Positions 23,832 to 36,310 of a DNA stretch of 64,000 nucleotides are shown piece by piece. The number at the start of each line of letters is the position of its first letter. Position 1 is the first letter of the stretch. The stretch comes from Apoderus coryli (lineage: Eukaryota; Arthropoda; Insecta; Coleoptera; Attelabidae). The position numbers were made by a program, and so were the translations under genes. Location of the stretch: NCBI GenBank assembly GCA_911728435.2, contig OU452200.1:30209715-30273714 (forward strand). The letters run 5' to 3'. The notes beneath the pieces were generated by a model. The model saw nothing but the letters and a program-made list of their open reading frames with translations, did no database searches and had not been told where the DNA came from.

Positions 23832-24550
23832 AGTAGATTTTTCAAAAAATCTAACTATTCAGGAGATCGACACAACCGAAATTTTGAAAAATTTTTATGC
23901 AGTCCTTCATTTTATGACCCCTGGATCCTAAAAATGACCTCAGTTCAAAAGTTTATATATATATATATATGGGATATAGAAAACTTTGCGTCACGTTCTA
24001 GGCCGCATTTTTTGACCAATCGAAACAAAATTTGGTTAAAAAATCGGCTAGGTCATGGAATCGCGTGAGTTCGTTGGCGATTGAAATCGGAGAGCTAATC
24101 TCAAAATGGCAGTCTCTCAAAGTTTTAAAAAAAATCATATTTTTTTCATTATTAATAGAAAATACCAGTGTTACATATCAAATGATAGAGCACTTAAATC
24201 TCTACAATGTTTATTTGGAGAGTTTTTTCATCGCTGGCATATTTAAGTAAATGTAAGTCAATATAAAGTAACAAAAAATAAAAAAAATATCATCACCCGC
24301 TACACCTGTAATTATTTTGACAGATAAACACCTGTGAAATAACAATAAGACCGTATTTACGTATGTATTATAGTATAATGGGTATTTCAGTTAAAATAAC
24401 TGTCAATATGACACTTTGGTTATATTTGGCGACTGTCAGAATATTATATTATTTGTTGATTAATAATGGATGTCAGTGGTAGACTAAGTATAAATAAAAA
24501 ATACATAAATCAAAAATCTACTTTTCCGACTGGCTGCCATCGGGATTTTT
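23832..24550 (+). repeat. Dispersed ~0.7-kb repeat, copy C, most complete
   Basis: Runs from AGTAGATTTTT (23832) to CATCGGGATTTTT (24550). An inverted AAAAATCTACT lies at 24512-24522, making a short terminal-repeat-like pair with the start. A 72-codon frame (24032-24250) is shared in part by all three copies but has no recognisable domain. Confidence 0.85.
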
Positions 24551-24551
24551 T

Positions 24552-24752
24552 TCACAGCATGAATCCGCTCTATATTTGTGACTGTTGCAAGTGCATTCTG
24601 CAATGCTTCCTCTAACAATGCACTTGTATTTATCGATTATCGCTTATAGTTAGGTCCTCAATCATTCTCCAAAGAAAAAAATCTAAAGGCGTCAAATCTG
24701 TTGACCTAGCGGGCCAACCAATAATTGGTACTTGATCACCAAACAGCACATT
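24552..24752 (-). pseudogene. Fragment of a DD41D-like transposase
   Basis: The minus strand reads a WPARSTDLTPLDFFLW segment near 24661-24715, the third catalytic Asp region of this transposase group. A different frame continues into an ALLEEALQNALATVTN-like C-terminal helix (24560-24640). The upstream DDE portion is missing. It is more diverged than the two intact copies and begins right at the end of repeat C. Confidence 0.75.
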
Positions 24753-24759
24753 AATTCAT

Positions 24760-26990
24760 TTATTTGATTCTCATATAAAAAATAGCAAAAAGTCGAGGGT
24801 GCAAAAAATTAGAAAATATATTAGTCGACTCCCTCAAATGTTACGCCTATGGTTTTACCTGAAATATCGTTTTGACTTTAAAAAACTGTGCTCAAACGTT
24901 TTATCTTTCTAAATACGCTGCAATGTGAATAATTTTGTAAAAATCAATGTCAAGGGGCTACCTATATAAAGAGCTGTAGTTCCTTTGAAAAGCACTTTTC
25001 GGTAAGATGATATAACGTTGCTGACATCGTTTGTGAGTTCAGATTCCGGACACCTTGTATGTAGGGATATCCGCACGCAATCCGTTTTTTTTTTAATGAG
25101 TTATATTTGACATTATGCAACGGCTGGTTATACCGAAAGTAGCCTTTCGCTTTTTTTAAATGGAATGCTATGGTTTTTTATTTTGGTATAAAAAGAATGT
25201 TTGAAGTGAAAATAGAAAATAAGAGCAGTCTAAATCACTCTGGATGATCTCGGGATTTTTTTTTGTATTTTTTATTTTAAGGAAAATTTATTGTTGGTGT
25301 CATCTGTTCTAGCGGTGCTTTTAACGTAGGTATGTTTATTTTTAACAAACAATAATTATTAATAAGTTGAATTCCACAAACGAAAATAACCAAAAATAGT
25401 TACCGTCGTTATTTTTAAGTTTAGTGAAAAAATCATATTGACTTAATAATATCGAAAATATTATATATACCTCAACTTGATACGTCTATGAGCAGTGAAA
25501 ACGAACCTACTTGACACGGTGATTTTTTTCGTCGACCTTGGATACCGAATGTAATTTTTCTCTACAGGCTTTGTGGTCCCTTATCAAAATCCTAATCGAA
25601 AGTGTCATATAGCAGGCACAAGCTTCTTACAACAACGTTGCCTAAATGACTATTTTTTGTCGGTTTTCGATTTCGGTAATCAAGATTATAGAGCGAAGGT
25701 GTTTCTAAATCTTGAGTTGAAATGTCCCAACGGTAGAAAATATATAAGTAATAGAGAAAATTGGGTAGAAGTTACGATGGAGGTGTATCAGATATTAAAG
25801 ATAAAGGTATTTTAAAACTGCGTTGGACTGGAACTAATAGTGTTCTGTTCCAGAATGTAATGGATACAAATTACAACAAAATATAAATCTACTTTCTATG
25901 AAATTATTAATACAGGGTGTTTATACAATAATAAAAATGAAATTGGGAAAACTGTGTTTAAAAAAATATGTTTTCTGCATCAGTTGCTAATGAGTCGCCT
26001 TTCGCGGCCTTTCTGATCTAATAGTAAATTCATTCCTTACTGGCTGTATCCAGTCTTCTATCTTTGTTAAGGGAGAATTGTACAATAATTCATTTTTAAC
26101 AATTTAATATACCAAATAAGAAGTTGAGTAGCAAAAGATATGCGGAGCGAGATTATTTTTGGATATCCATGCAAAAGCACTTTCTAAAAAATATCGATAG
26201 GATAGCCACCACGTGGGGTGCAAGCGGCCAATTATCTAGTGATTCTCCAAAAAATAGTGTTTCCTTGCGTCCAATTTGTTATAAATTCACGGAATGCCAC
26301 TTGTCTTGGAAAATCCGTTTCTAAGATGTTAAACTACGGAAAATACGTGGTAAAGCTGAAATTTGTTTCCGTAATATTCTATGAACTTTCGATTTGGATG
26401 CCCATGGTCGGGAAATTAATGTACATATATTTAAAGAGACAAATTGAATTTTTGAATTATTTAAAACCAAACTGTGTCTAGATTCTTTTTGTAGGATTTC
26501 AATTCATGCCAAACTCGAACCAGAAATGGAAAAGGAATCTGAAATGGGGTCCCTTCACTCAAACCATTGTGTACTGTTGCTGTTGCTTTGCATTTCTTCA
26601 GGCTCAATACGTCTTATTTTTTTTACGTTCGATTGTTTTTACCAAGAATTCGGCTGAAAGTTTTACTTTCTAAATGTATCTAAAAAGTTAATACCTAATT
26701 ACAAAACTTCTTGAAACATTTGATTTCGTTTTGGGAATGCTTACTTTAATGACCGATGCCGATACTTCGATGTCTTCACCTTTAAATATGTAAGTTCTTC
26801 ATTGCGACATGCCCCACTACAAGAAGAACTTTGGCGAATAGTTAATCTTTATCTTCTGCTTCTGCAATAAAGCGTTTCATACCTGCCTTGGAAAATACTC
26901 GAGACATTTAAGGTCTATGCCCGGATGATTTTCTTTTCAAAAATGTGATCACGCTTGTAAATCTGCTAATATTAACATTCTTATTCAGAT
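24760..26990. other. No confident gene; possible decayed transposase
   Basis: Frames at 25573-25815, 26124-26324 and 26218-26481 show no known domain and lack convincing ATG contexts. On the minus strand around 26740-26900, broken frames give a KVLLVVGHVA-like string reminiscent of pogo/Tigger DDE domains, but the match is too weak to call. A CAGGGTGT terminus-like word lies near 25915. Confidence 0.3.
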
Positions 26991-28131
26991 CATCATCATG
27001 ATCAGCATTCACTCGCTAACGAATATGAATTATTCCATCTTAAAGGTTTCTGTTGTGAACCCTAAGATGGCTAAGCAGACCGATCCTAGAGCCACAGATT
27101 TTTTTTTAAACTGACTGTGATTATTCCCAATCACCACCATTGCGTTCTCTCTCCTTTCGATGCTGTCTCTTCGCATCCTCATGTCATCGACCCTGCCCTT
27201 CAAAAACTTGATGGCCGTCGTAAATTGTACACCTCCATCTCGCTCGGTCGTTAGCGATCTGCTCCCAGTTATTCTCCACATCTAAGCCACACTTCTTCAT
27301 TTTGATCTTAAGAACATCCTTGTACCTCTTTTTCTGTCCTCCCTGATTTCGTGAGCAGACCTTTAGCTGTGAATAAAGGATTATCTTTGGAAGGCGTTCT
27401 GTTGACATTACGTGGTCAGTCCACCGCAACTGGTGCTTACGCTACAATAGCATTATACACTCGCAACTTGGTTCGAACGTCGATGTTATGTTTATCTAAG
27501 ACTCTCGCCCTCATACGGCCAAAAGATGCGCTTGCCCATCGCTGAATCTCCTCATCAATACTTGCGTTTGCCGCGTGAATACTACCGACCTAAGAGAAAA
27601 TCTCGATGTTCTGAAGTCTGTCTCCGTTAACGCGAATATGTGATGCCACAGTGTTAGTGTTTGGTACAGGCTGGTAGAGAATCTGTGTTTTCTTTATATT
27701 CAGTTCAAGCCCGATACTCTTGTATGCGCTGTTAAATTTAGTATAATATATTGAAGATCCTCTTCTCTATCCGCTAGGACAACATTGTCATCTGCGTATG
27801 GAAGCTCAATGACTGATGTGGATACGATCTTTGTCCCAGTTTGCAGTCTACGAGGGTTAAAAAGTCCGTCGCCATCAAATCAGTAGACGATCTCTATTCC
27901 CCCTGGCATCGAAAAGAAGATCGGTGCCATGACACAACCCTGCTTTACGTCATTTGGTATTGGAAAGGGATCTCCCGGTCCGCTGCTGTTGAGAACTTCT
28001 GCTTTCATATTATCGTCAAAGAGTCCAAGTATATGGATGAATTTCTGGGAACATCCGTTGAGCTTTAATGTCCTCCATAGAGCCTCACGGTAAACGGAGT
28101 CGAACGCCTTGACAAGCCCTATAAAACCCAC
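26989..28131 (-). pseudogene. LINE 3' half (RT to C-terminal finger), CFDP2-like family
   Basis: On the minus strand an RT segment (AKAFDSVYREALW-type, NDVKQGCVMAPI motif, ADDNVVLADREEDLQ) runs from 28131 to about 27700. A thumb/connection region and a WTDHVMSTERLPK segment continue to about 27180, and a degraded Cys/His finger follows. The 3' end is a GAT-repeat near 26989-27005. Several frameshifts break it, and there is a deletion after AIVA. It aligns with 53750-55000 on the plus strand, so both belong to one family; craniofacial-development-protein-2-like LINE RTs have this pattern. 5' truncated. Confidence 0.8.
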
Positions 28132-28535
28132 GTATAGAAGAGGATTCTGTTACCGTTATTCAGATACAGGTATGGTTCGAGTAAATACTCCATACAATCG
28201 TGAAAAATGAGCTAAAACTACTTTTTCGGGCAGATTTCTAATGTGCTTTTCGTCATACCAACTTTGAAACTACTTCTGTATAATCTTCTTGATTTTGAGG
28301 TGTCACATTGCTGCATTTTCGATATCAGAATCTTCCAAGTCGCACATTTTTTAACGATCTCACTTTTTTTTAAAAGTCGTTCTTTCAAATTATGTTTTGA
28401 CATAAAGTGACTATATTTTATTCCGTGGAAGATGTAATCAGCGTAATCAGTTTTTCTTTTTATATAACAAAAAAAAATATTACTTATTATAAAACGCCAG
28501 AAAAAAAATAACAATTAATTAATAAGAACATATCA
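28132..28535. other. No gene recognised
   Basis: AT-rich spacer between two LINE fragments. The 28218-28514 minus frame shows no domain. Confidence 0.35.
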
Positions 28536-29408
28536 TATGAGACAGAGGCGAAATATCTAGGGTTGGTACTGGACAAAACGCTCAACTGGAATGCTCATCT
28601 GGAAAGGGCTCTACAAAAAGTAAGACTGTCCTTATGGGCATGTCGACGGATCTGTGGAAAGTCCAGGGTAATGAAACCGAAACAAATCTACGTTATGGTC
28701 ATAAGACCAATAATAACGTATGGAGCAGTTGCTTGGTGGACGAAAGCCTTACAGCGAACGACCCAAGCAAAACTGTCTGCTTTGCAGAGACAAGCTTATT
28801 TGGCTATAACTGGTGCATTATCCACCAAACCGTCAGCAGCTGGAGGACTCCTGGATTTAACTCCTCTTCATATAATCGGGAGAAGGAAGCCAGGTGGACT
28901 ACATACAGATTATATCATACTACTCGATGTATGGCAACTGACATAGCGTTTCGCACTGCCAAATACGGACTTAATACCTGGATGACGACAAAGGTTCAGA
29001 ACTTTCGGCAAAATCATCAAGGTTCGGTATATATTCGAAGGAGTTCATCGACCCATCGATATGAGTAGATCTCATCTGCGCTGCCTGGTTGGACTACATA
29101 CTGGTCACTGTCGTTTGAATCATCTCTCGAGTTTGGGTCTCTTGGAAAATTCCGAGTGCCGATTGTGTCTGGAGGATGATGAGACGGCGGGACATGTACT
29201 GTGCTCTTGCCCAGCTGTAGCTATAACTAGATTCGCAATATTTGGTGAAGTAACCCTTCTACCAGACAGTCTAAAGGAAAGCTCACCCAGAAAAATAATC
29301 GACTTCATTAAGAAGATTGAGCTGCTGGGTGAAATATTAATAGGTATGAACCACAATAGACCCTCGGTGGTAACAGTGGAAGGTCCGGCGCAGAACCACT
29401 CATTTTGA
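28536..29408 (+). pseudogene. C-terminal fragment of an RNase-H-lineage LINE (LOA/R1-like)
   Basis: Starts in the RT thumb (EAKYLGLVLDKTLNWNAHL, then RRICGKSR, VIRPIITYGAVAWW and LSALQRQAYLAITGA) and reads open to about 28890. It then jumps to a region ending in a Cys/His finger (LRCLVGLHTGHCRLNHL, CRLCLEDDETAGHVLCSCP, about 29076-29215). The RNase H domain that normally lies between is deleted, and a frame change occurs between the two parts. It is distinct from the 15.5-kb and 27-kb LINEs. Confidence 0.75.
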
Positions 29409-30080
29409 ACCTACCTACTTATCTGTATTTATTTATTTCATCAAACAATTTCTGTTTTCAAATGAAAATCAATATCTTCAGTGTCGATAATCGGCATGAT
29501 AATTGTAGGGTCATCTGCAACTTTAAAAGTTTATGGATATCAGAGGACAAGGCCTTTGAAATACATAAGTATATTGAATAATGTTGATTCCAACCACAGA
29601 TCTAGAACCTTTTCTAGATCTGTGATTCCAACACACTCTTCACTCACTATGATTTCAACCAATTTACGACTAAATCACTATTACCTACTTAATATAATTT
29701 TTATAGTAACACATTGTGATTCATACAATCGAAAGTATCCACCATATCTTTCCCAAAATCCTTAAAATAATAGAAATTATCATTAACAAACAAATTTCGA
29801 CTTATGTTGAAGCAACTATATGCCTTGCTTGGATCAGTTCTGGTTAAGAAATGGAAGATCTGCGACAATGCTGTCATTTTACCGGTATGACATTATTAAT
29901 TCTTTCGAAGGAAATATATAGGTATGCCGGAGGATTATTTTGGCATCTTCCAAATACTTCTGGTTATATATTCAACATGACAATTTTATTAAAAAACTCG
30001 AAATCCTGCTACTAAAGAAATGCAAAAACTATCTTTTATATGGTGTGTCGTCATCCGTATAAGTACCCACTTGGTCCGCT
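29409..30080. other. No gene; short hairpin at 29595-29624
   Basis: A perfect 13-nt inverted repeat (CACAGATCTAGAA / TTCTAGATCTGTG) with a four-base loop lies at 29595-29624. The rest is uninformative AT-rich sequence. Confidence 0.4.
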
Positions 30081-30300
30081 GGTTTTCTTTATTTACATCA
30101 ATTAATTTGTAAGAAGTGTTCATTTTCCTTTACATGCTGATGACTCGACTATGTTTTGTATGGGTGAGATTATAAACGGTTAGGTCATCCTACTACTTTG
30201 GATCCTAAGCTTAGCTGGGACTCTCAAGTGAAGCTTGTTACTCCATTGTATAAACATTGTTTTCTTTTCTTAACAAAAATTATGTAAGAAAATTGATTGC
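30081..30300 (+). pseudogene. Remnant of a LINE reverse transcriptase
   Basis: Broken frames give ADDSTMFCMGE (around 30137-30170), typical of the RT catalytic motif and what follows. About 30 bases further on comes LDPKLSWDSQVKLV (about 30196-30240), typical of the region after it. An in-frame stop and an internal deletion separate them. The flanks are not recognisable. Confidence 0.5.
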
Positions 30301-31232
30301 GTAATGGACTTGTGCAACGAAAAATTTAAGAAACACGACTTTAGATCATTAGAGACATATAAACAAGTAAAATATTTTCGTACAGTTATTATAGGTGTGT
30401 ATATTTCACAGTTTTTAATTTTTCTACATTCTTGACAACGCCGCTAAACGGGAATTTCTGCTATCTCTTCAACCACCAACAGTTGGCAAAAAAAATTACT
30501 GATTCCCACTTTTCCTGCAGAGAATACGAAATGGTTTGTTGTGCGGTAATATGGTGTATTGCTGTGGAATTTCGCCTCATATAGAGTGAAGGGGCATTCG
30601 ATTATTATTATCTCTCACGTAAAAATTAAAAACCCTAAGCTGGTAGGTGCTCTGTAGAATAAATAACCTCTTTTTCCATAATAGGTATATGCCAGGTGTC
30701 CCACAAGTCGACGATCAAATTCTAAGGGGTAGCGGGGAGGCCTCTTGGAATGAAAATAACAATATGTGGTTACCCAATTATTCTTGAGGGTGTTTTATTT
30801 ATAAATAAAAAAAAATTTAAACGTTATCAACCAAAAAAGTGGTTTTAATTATAATTTATGTTTTCAAAAAAAAATTAGTTAATTTTTCTAATATACAATG
30901 AAATTTTTCTTTGAAAATCTGACCTGTCCTCAGAAAAACTTGTAGAATTAATGAAGATTCTAGTTGTTAATAAAAAATGAGGTTAGATGTGTTCTAACCA
31001 ATTTTTTGAAACCAGTAATTGATATTAAGACCAATTTTTTTATATATTCGAAACATGCCCCCCTCTATGTCCCCTTACTGAATTATTTTACAAAATGAAA
31101 GTGAAGAGAGACTGCGAATATTTCATACCCACCTCTGTAAATGCGTTCCACATATTATGAAACACTCTGTATATTGGAAATACTAGGGGGCGTTTTTAAC
31201 TCCGCGAACATAGCTCGGGGCCAGGTCTGGAC
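30301..31232. other. No gene recognised
   Basis: AT-rich sequence with no supported frame. Words like AACACTCTGTATATTGG near 31160 resemble mariner-type termini. Confidence 0.35.
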
Positions 31233-31604
31233 GATTCAAAAACGCCTTTAAATATTTTTTCAAATTTAGTGCTATGTTCTTTAAAAAAAGTCATATTTTG
31301 ACATAAAGAATATTAAAAAAAATTAACCAGTGGCATGGAGGCAAATTCCTGCCAAACCGTTCACTTTAGACCCATAAAAAGTTATTACTTTTTTAAACAA
31401 CAATGAACAAGGAATTTCAAAAACAATAAAAAAATACATTTGTTCCAGTGGCATAAAAAACAGAGGGATAAAAAGTGTCACTAACCCCTATAGCATGCCA
31501 CTGGTTAATTTTTTAAACATATTGTTTATGTTAAAATATAACTTTTTTAAAGAACATAGCGTTCATTAAATCTGAAAAAAAAATTTAAAGGAGTTTTTGA
31601 ATTA
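31233..31604. mobile_element. Foldback element with ~105-bp arms
   Basis: The left arm 31233-31337 and the right arm 31494-31604 are inverted copies with scattered mismatches, sharing CTATGTTCTTTAAAAAA and TTAACCAGTGGCATG. About 155 bases lie between them, including a further CCAGTGGCATAAAAAA. No coding; MITE-like. Confidence 0.7.
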
Positions 31605-31743
31605 TGGCAAATTTTCGATTTAAAATTTGAACCTTTGACACCCTGTATCAAAATACATGAATTAGCGAGAGCTTTCTGTGGTAGAGCGTTATCAGTCGAA
31701 TTTAGAAACACCCTGTATATATTTTTTATATATAGGATTTCCA

Positions 31744-31946
31744 AAAGATAGTCGCCATGAGTTTGCCGGCGAACTCTTAGGTGGTTGTGTGCCTTTTTGT
31801 GGCTTTACATGGATTTCATGATGGACCCAAGTTTCATCCTCAGTAATAATAATCCTGGCCAGCACACAGTTCTTAACTCTATAGAGGTAGAACAATCGAA
31901 GTGCTGTTGTTTTCGCGGTGGCGTGGGCATTCTCGACCTTTCTCAT
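31744..31946 (-). pseudogene. Fragment of a mariner-type transposase
   Basis: The minus strand reads LARIIITEDETWVHHEIHVK, close to the conserved first-catalytic-Asp segment (GDETWVHH) of mariner transposases, followed by a degraded PKSSPANSW. Only about 60 residues remain, with no terminal repeats attached except CACCCTGTA-like words at about 31640 and 31709. Confidence 0.7.
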
Positions 31947-32264
31947 GAATTTTAAATATAATTATTTACATTTTTTTAAAAAGTGCCGGAGGGTCATATC
32001 AATAGGCAGGACCGTTCTAGAATCATATTCGAATGATTCCCTAACATGTTTAAATGACCCAGACCACTTTTGCACAGGAGACTAGAACTCAAGTTGTGTT
32101 CGCAGATTAATCAGCGTTTAGTATTAGAAATTGTTAAGTTTAATTCGATTATTTGATGAATGTTACTTTAATTTAACTTTTTAGTACCTAGTCTTAAGGA
32201 TTTATTTGGGTAAATTGGAAGAGTGGGGGAAACTAAATCTCCAACCCTTTGTGTATGTTTGCAT
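31947..32264. other. No gene recognised
   Basis: Unassigned sequence between the mariner fragment and the 3' end of the CR1-like LINE. Confidence 0.35.
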
Positions 32265-32366
32265 GTTTTTTTTGAAAACAGTATTTATTCAAAAATTTTT
32301 CTTTACAATAACATCTTATATTTTAAATCCTAAACAGTGCGAGAATGCACTGGTCTCGGAAAAACA

Positions 32367-35152
32367 TTAGTAATATACAATTCGCGCAGAATTATTATTA
32401 TTAGATTTGCAATGATATTTTCGTTTTTTTTTTATAAATACATTCAGACTCTGACATTTTTTAACGTTATCTGGTAAGTTGTTAAATATTGTACAAGACT
32501 TACATAATGGACTATTCAATTCTACATTAGTTATAGGTGTATTCACATAAATGTTTGTTTGTGCCCGGGTATCATAACCGTGGATGCCACTAATAAATAT
32601 CAAATCGTTGTTGGTTGTTTGCATATTATTAATTATTTTAAAAATTACATTGTTCCAGTTCCAATATTTTCGCCAACCGACAAACATCTAGTTCCCTATA
32701 TAAATCACGCGTATGTGTGCGTCTGTCGTAGTCGAACAGAATCTTCAGGATTTTATTTTGTAAAATTTGTAACCTATTAAAATATGTTTGACAACAAGTA
32801 CCCCACACCGGTATTAAATATCTGTAATGAGAGAGAAAGAACGAATTGTATATGCATAGCTTAGTTGTATGTGTGAGATAATTACGACATTTATAGATTA
32901 TTGGAATCATAGGGCGTATTTTTGAGATAAGTGAGTTAACATGACACTGCCAATTTAATTGTTCGTCGACCATAAGTCCTAAATATTTCATACTCTGGAC
33001 CCTCTCTAACTGACGTTCATTAATGACAACCTGAATATCATCAATATGCCTATTTTTTTTGCTTGAATAACATATATTTTGTTTTTTCAACATTCAATTT
33101 AAGCCTATTATAGAATAACCAATTTAAGTATATATCAAGATTATAATTCATTTTCTCTCTCAAAATTGTTTCGTTAGTTCCTGTGAAAACCAATGCCGTG
33201 TCGTCAGCAAAGGTAAAATATCGGGCCTCAAGATTAGTGCTCTGCAGACTAAGGACATACAAGGTGTATAGTAATGGCCCGAGAACGGAACCTTGAGGAA
33301 CACCATGAGTATTTTTCAATGGCCTACTATTGTATTCATCAATCCTCACATACTGACTTCTATTACACAAATATTTTTTAATTATTTCATAAACTACACC
33401 GTGCAGACCCAAATACTTCATATTTTTCAAGAGCAAGTCAATACTAACCACATCAAACGCTTTTTGAAGATCGATAAACACAACAACAGCAATTTTTTTT
33501 TCATCCAATGCCTCCGATAAGTAATTAATAAAATCAAATGTGGACGCCAGCGCACTGCTATTCTTAACGAAACCATATTGGTAGGGGTCCAGTGTTACAT
33601 GGTTATTTAAATGATCTAGGAGCCGCTTTTTGATAATTTTTTCTAGTATTTTTGAAAAAACACTTATAACAGAAAATGGCCTATAATTATTCAAAAGTTT
33701 TTTATTATTGGCTTTGTAAATAGGACTGACTTTACTTATTTTCAGTTCATCTGGAAATATACCGGTACTAAACACATTATTACTTAGTTTTACAATAACT
33801 TTGATGATGAGACTTTTCAGATTTAGCAAGTCTGTTACAGTTACATTGTCATCACCAGGGGCGGAATTACGTTTTAAATCAAGGATAATCTCCTCAACCT
33901 CCATTTCAGTGGTCTTAGCTAGCCTAGTGATTGTGTGGTCCGACTTAATTTCTTCAAAATCCCTAACAGGACCCGCAGCCCTAACTTCCTGTTGCAACTG
34001 ATCTACAATCGATTTCCCAGCACTCACGAAGTAGTCATTAAACCCGTCAACTATATTCTGTTTATTTTGAGTAATATTACCATCTATAATAAATGAATCT
34101 GTTGTTTCTATTTTTTTCTTAAAGAAGTTATTAATAAATCTCCATTGTTTTTTTACATTATTACCTGCATTTATCCAATTAGTACGAAAATATTGGTTCT
34201 TTAAGTTTTTGATCTTGTTGGCAAGTTTATTTTTTATCTTCTTAAATTCATTATTTTTGGATATGTTACCCGGGTTTATACGCATTATCCCTATCTTTCA
34301 TCATTTCAAGAACCTCCCGATTTATCCAAGAATTATTTTCGCGTATTTTTATTATTTTTATGTATTCACTTTGCCTTTTACAAGTTTCAATTTTATCAAT
34401 TAGTTCTTGAAATGTCGAAATATCCACCCTGGCTCCCATTTCCCTACGAAACAATGACACAACTCTCTTATGATCTAATGCCGTTATTGTTACTTTAGTT
34501 TTCCTCTTGTGGCGTTTGATATTATTATCTATAAAACATGATAAAATCTTATGATCAGATAGAGGATTGGGTGAAATCTCAAATCCGGAGACAACGTTCG
34601 AACCCTGATCCGAAAGAATGTGATCTATAATACTTATGCTATGATCAGTTATTCTGGTTGCAAAATTTTCGTTAATTATATTATTAATACAGAAGTTTTT
34701 TAAAGTTAGTACTTCCTTATAAGCTATTACAAAATTTGCGTTCTTATCCAATAAATTTAAGTTGATGTCCCCTACCAGCAAATGTTTTTGGGATATTTAT
34801 GTAATACATATTCAAGATTTCTAAGAAAAGTTTCATTGTTGTAAGATGGTAGTTTATACAAAACACTAATCTTCAATTCCTGCTCCCCCACATTCATACA
34901 TACCCAGTTCATTACATCTGTTAGATCTGATTTTTCTACAATGCGGTACTGAATATTGTTTTTTACATAAATAGTTGCACCACCTCCTCTTTTTTCCCGA
35001 CAAGAATGAACCGAATTGTACCCCTCCAAATCATACAAGAATGCCTCATCATCCTCCAACCAAGTCTCCGTTAATGTTAGTATATCACAGTTCTCTCGCA
35101 TCACAAAACACTGCACCCCGTCGAACTTATTTCTTAAACTTTGAATATTCAT
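32367..35152 (-). pseudogene. CR1-like LINE ORF2 (endonuclease-RT), four frameshifts
   Basis: Opens with MNIQSLRNKFDGVQ, then TLTETWL and GDINLNLL, and the SDH-type end of an APE endonuclease. The RT carries RPFSVISVFSKILEKII, VVVFIDLQKAFD, HGVPQGSVLGPLLY and catalytic FADD (complement of 33200-33211). The C-terminal part contains SMKYLGLMVDEQLNW and LQILQNKILKILF. Frame changes occur at about 34779 (in the endonuclease), 34275, 33060-33090 (inside an eight-A run) and 32660. Between them the frames are long and conserved. It cannot make a full protein as it stands. The DNA-cutting and target-primed RT roles come from the family. Confidence 0.83.
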
Positions 35153-35184
35153 ATATACAACTTTTAGTTTTTGGTAGGACTTAT

Positions 35185-35664
35185 CTAGTTTTTTAATTGT
35201 TTTTCATTTGTTATCAGCACAATTTTAGATTCATCGTTTTCCCTCAAGAAAATACTTCCTTGCTTAATCCATATATATTTGTAATTATTTTCCTTTTTAA
35301 AAGATCTTGCTGCTGTAAACAATTTCAGGTTTTCTTTTGTTAGATCATGATTGAGAAATATTTTATTATTTGTATTGTATCCCAAATCGCTATTGACAAG
35401 GTTCCTTCTTCTCTTAGACTTAAGAAGTAACTCTTTCGTTTTGACATCTTGAAATTTAATTTTTATGGGACAGTTTTTACTGGTGTCTTTTATAATTCGA
35501 AAAGCCGTAAACTCAACCAATGGTACCTCTAACTTTTCACCAATTTTAGTAACAATATCACGCAGATTTTCAGACTGCCTGTAGAGAATACCCTGCACAA
35601 TGATATTCCTTTCTAAATCATTTTGTTCCTTATTATTTAGTTTCATTAACAATTTTTTGTTCAT
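35185..35664 (-). CDS. CR1-like LINE ORF1 protein, probably N-terminally truncated
   Basis: 159 residues, from ATG at 35664. It is Lys/Asn-rich, with RNIIVQGILYRQSENL, CPIKIKFQDVKTKELLLKS, NLVNSDLGYN and KKENNYKYIWIKQGSIFLR, the conserved C-terminal half of many insect LINE ORF1 nucleic-acid-binding proteins. The usual coiled-coil N-terminus is absent. It is uninterrupted here and stops 33 bp before the ORF2 ATG. Confidence 0.7.
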   Translation of the reverse strand: MNKKLLMKLNNKEQNDLERNIIVQGILYRQSENLRDIVTKIGEKLEVPLVEFTAFRIIKDTSKNCPIKIKFQDVKTKELLLKSKRRRNLVNSDLGYNTNNKIFLNHDLTKENLKLFTAARSFKKENNYKYIWIKQGSIFLRENDESKIVLITNEKQLKN

Positions 35665-36310
35665 TGTGTAAAGTATGCATTTATTAGATATAGACTGTGA
35701 ATCACATCCCCCGGCTTATCGCTGATTCAGTAAACACGTTTGTGATACCTATATGTGGGCATGATTAGCGCCATAAGAAAACAGAATACATTTAGCTCTT
35801 GTACGATACGTTTGATATTTATTTGTTACGATTGTTTGATATTAAAAATTATTAAATACTTATAAGTTATTCAGTTTTCATTTTTAAAATTAGGTAGTTT
35901 ACAGTTCAGGTGTGAGGTGAACTATAATATCGTTTTCTTTTAATATAAAATAGTGTTAAATATAAAATAATAAGTTTAGTTACCTACGTACGTGTTAAAA
36001 TAATAGTATTTAAATTTGTTTATTAAAAATTTGTTGTAACGGTTTTAGTATTTATTATATTTGTTAATATATATGTGATAGTGTATTAAGTTGAACAGTT
36101 ACGTGTTCAAGTATACAGTGTGTCCGCGAAAATATAATACGACAGTGTAATAATAATACATTGCTTTATTTATTACGAAAAACAAAGCATAAATATACGA
36201 ATATTAACTATAGACAAGAAGGACATGAACATCAAACGTGCCGACACGAGGTGAAGTAACTGTATATTATTTTAAACTGTGCAAGTAGTGTCTAATAGTA
36301 ATTTATAATC
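35665..36310. other. No gene; possible gypsy 5' region
   Basis: AT-rich sequence upstream of the gypsy gag frame. It may include the gypsy 5' UTR or LTR remnant, but no matching second LTR was found in the window. Confidence 0.35.

Larger units (their letters stand above)
32265..35664 (-). mobile_element. CR1-like non-LTR retrotransposon, minus strand
   Basis: In minus-strand order: ORF1 (35664-35185), endonuclease (35152 to about 34500), RT (about 34280-33050), C-terminal domain (to 32367), then a 3' end with AATAAA and a short A-run at about 32265-32295. There is no RNase H, and FADDT is the RT core, fitting the CR1/Jockey supergroup. ORF1 starts late in the protein, so the 5' end is probably truncated near 35664. 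Damage consists mainly of single-base shifts. Confidence 0.85.

Noticed and set aside
26740..26900. Pogo/Tigger transposase relic on the minus strand
   Set aside because: Only a short KVLLVVGHVA-like string and a loosely matching continuation; stops interrupt it and no second motif supports it.
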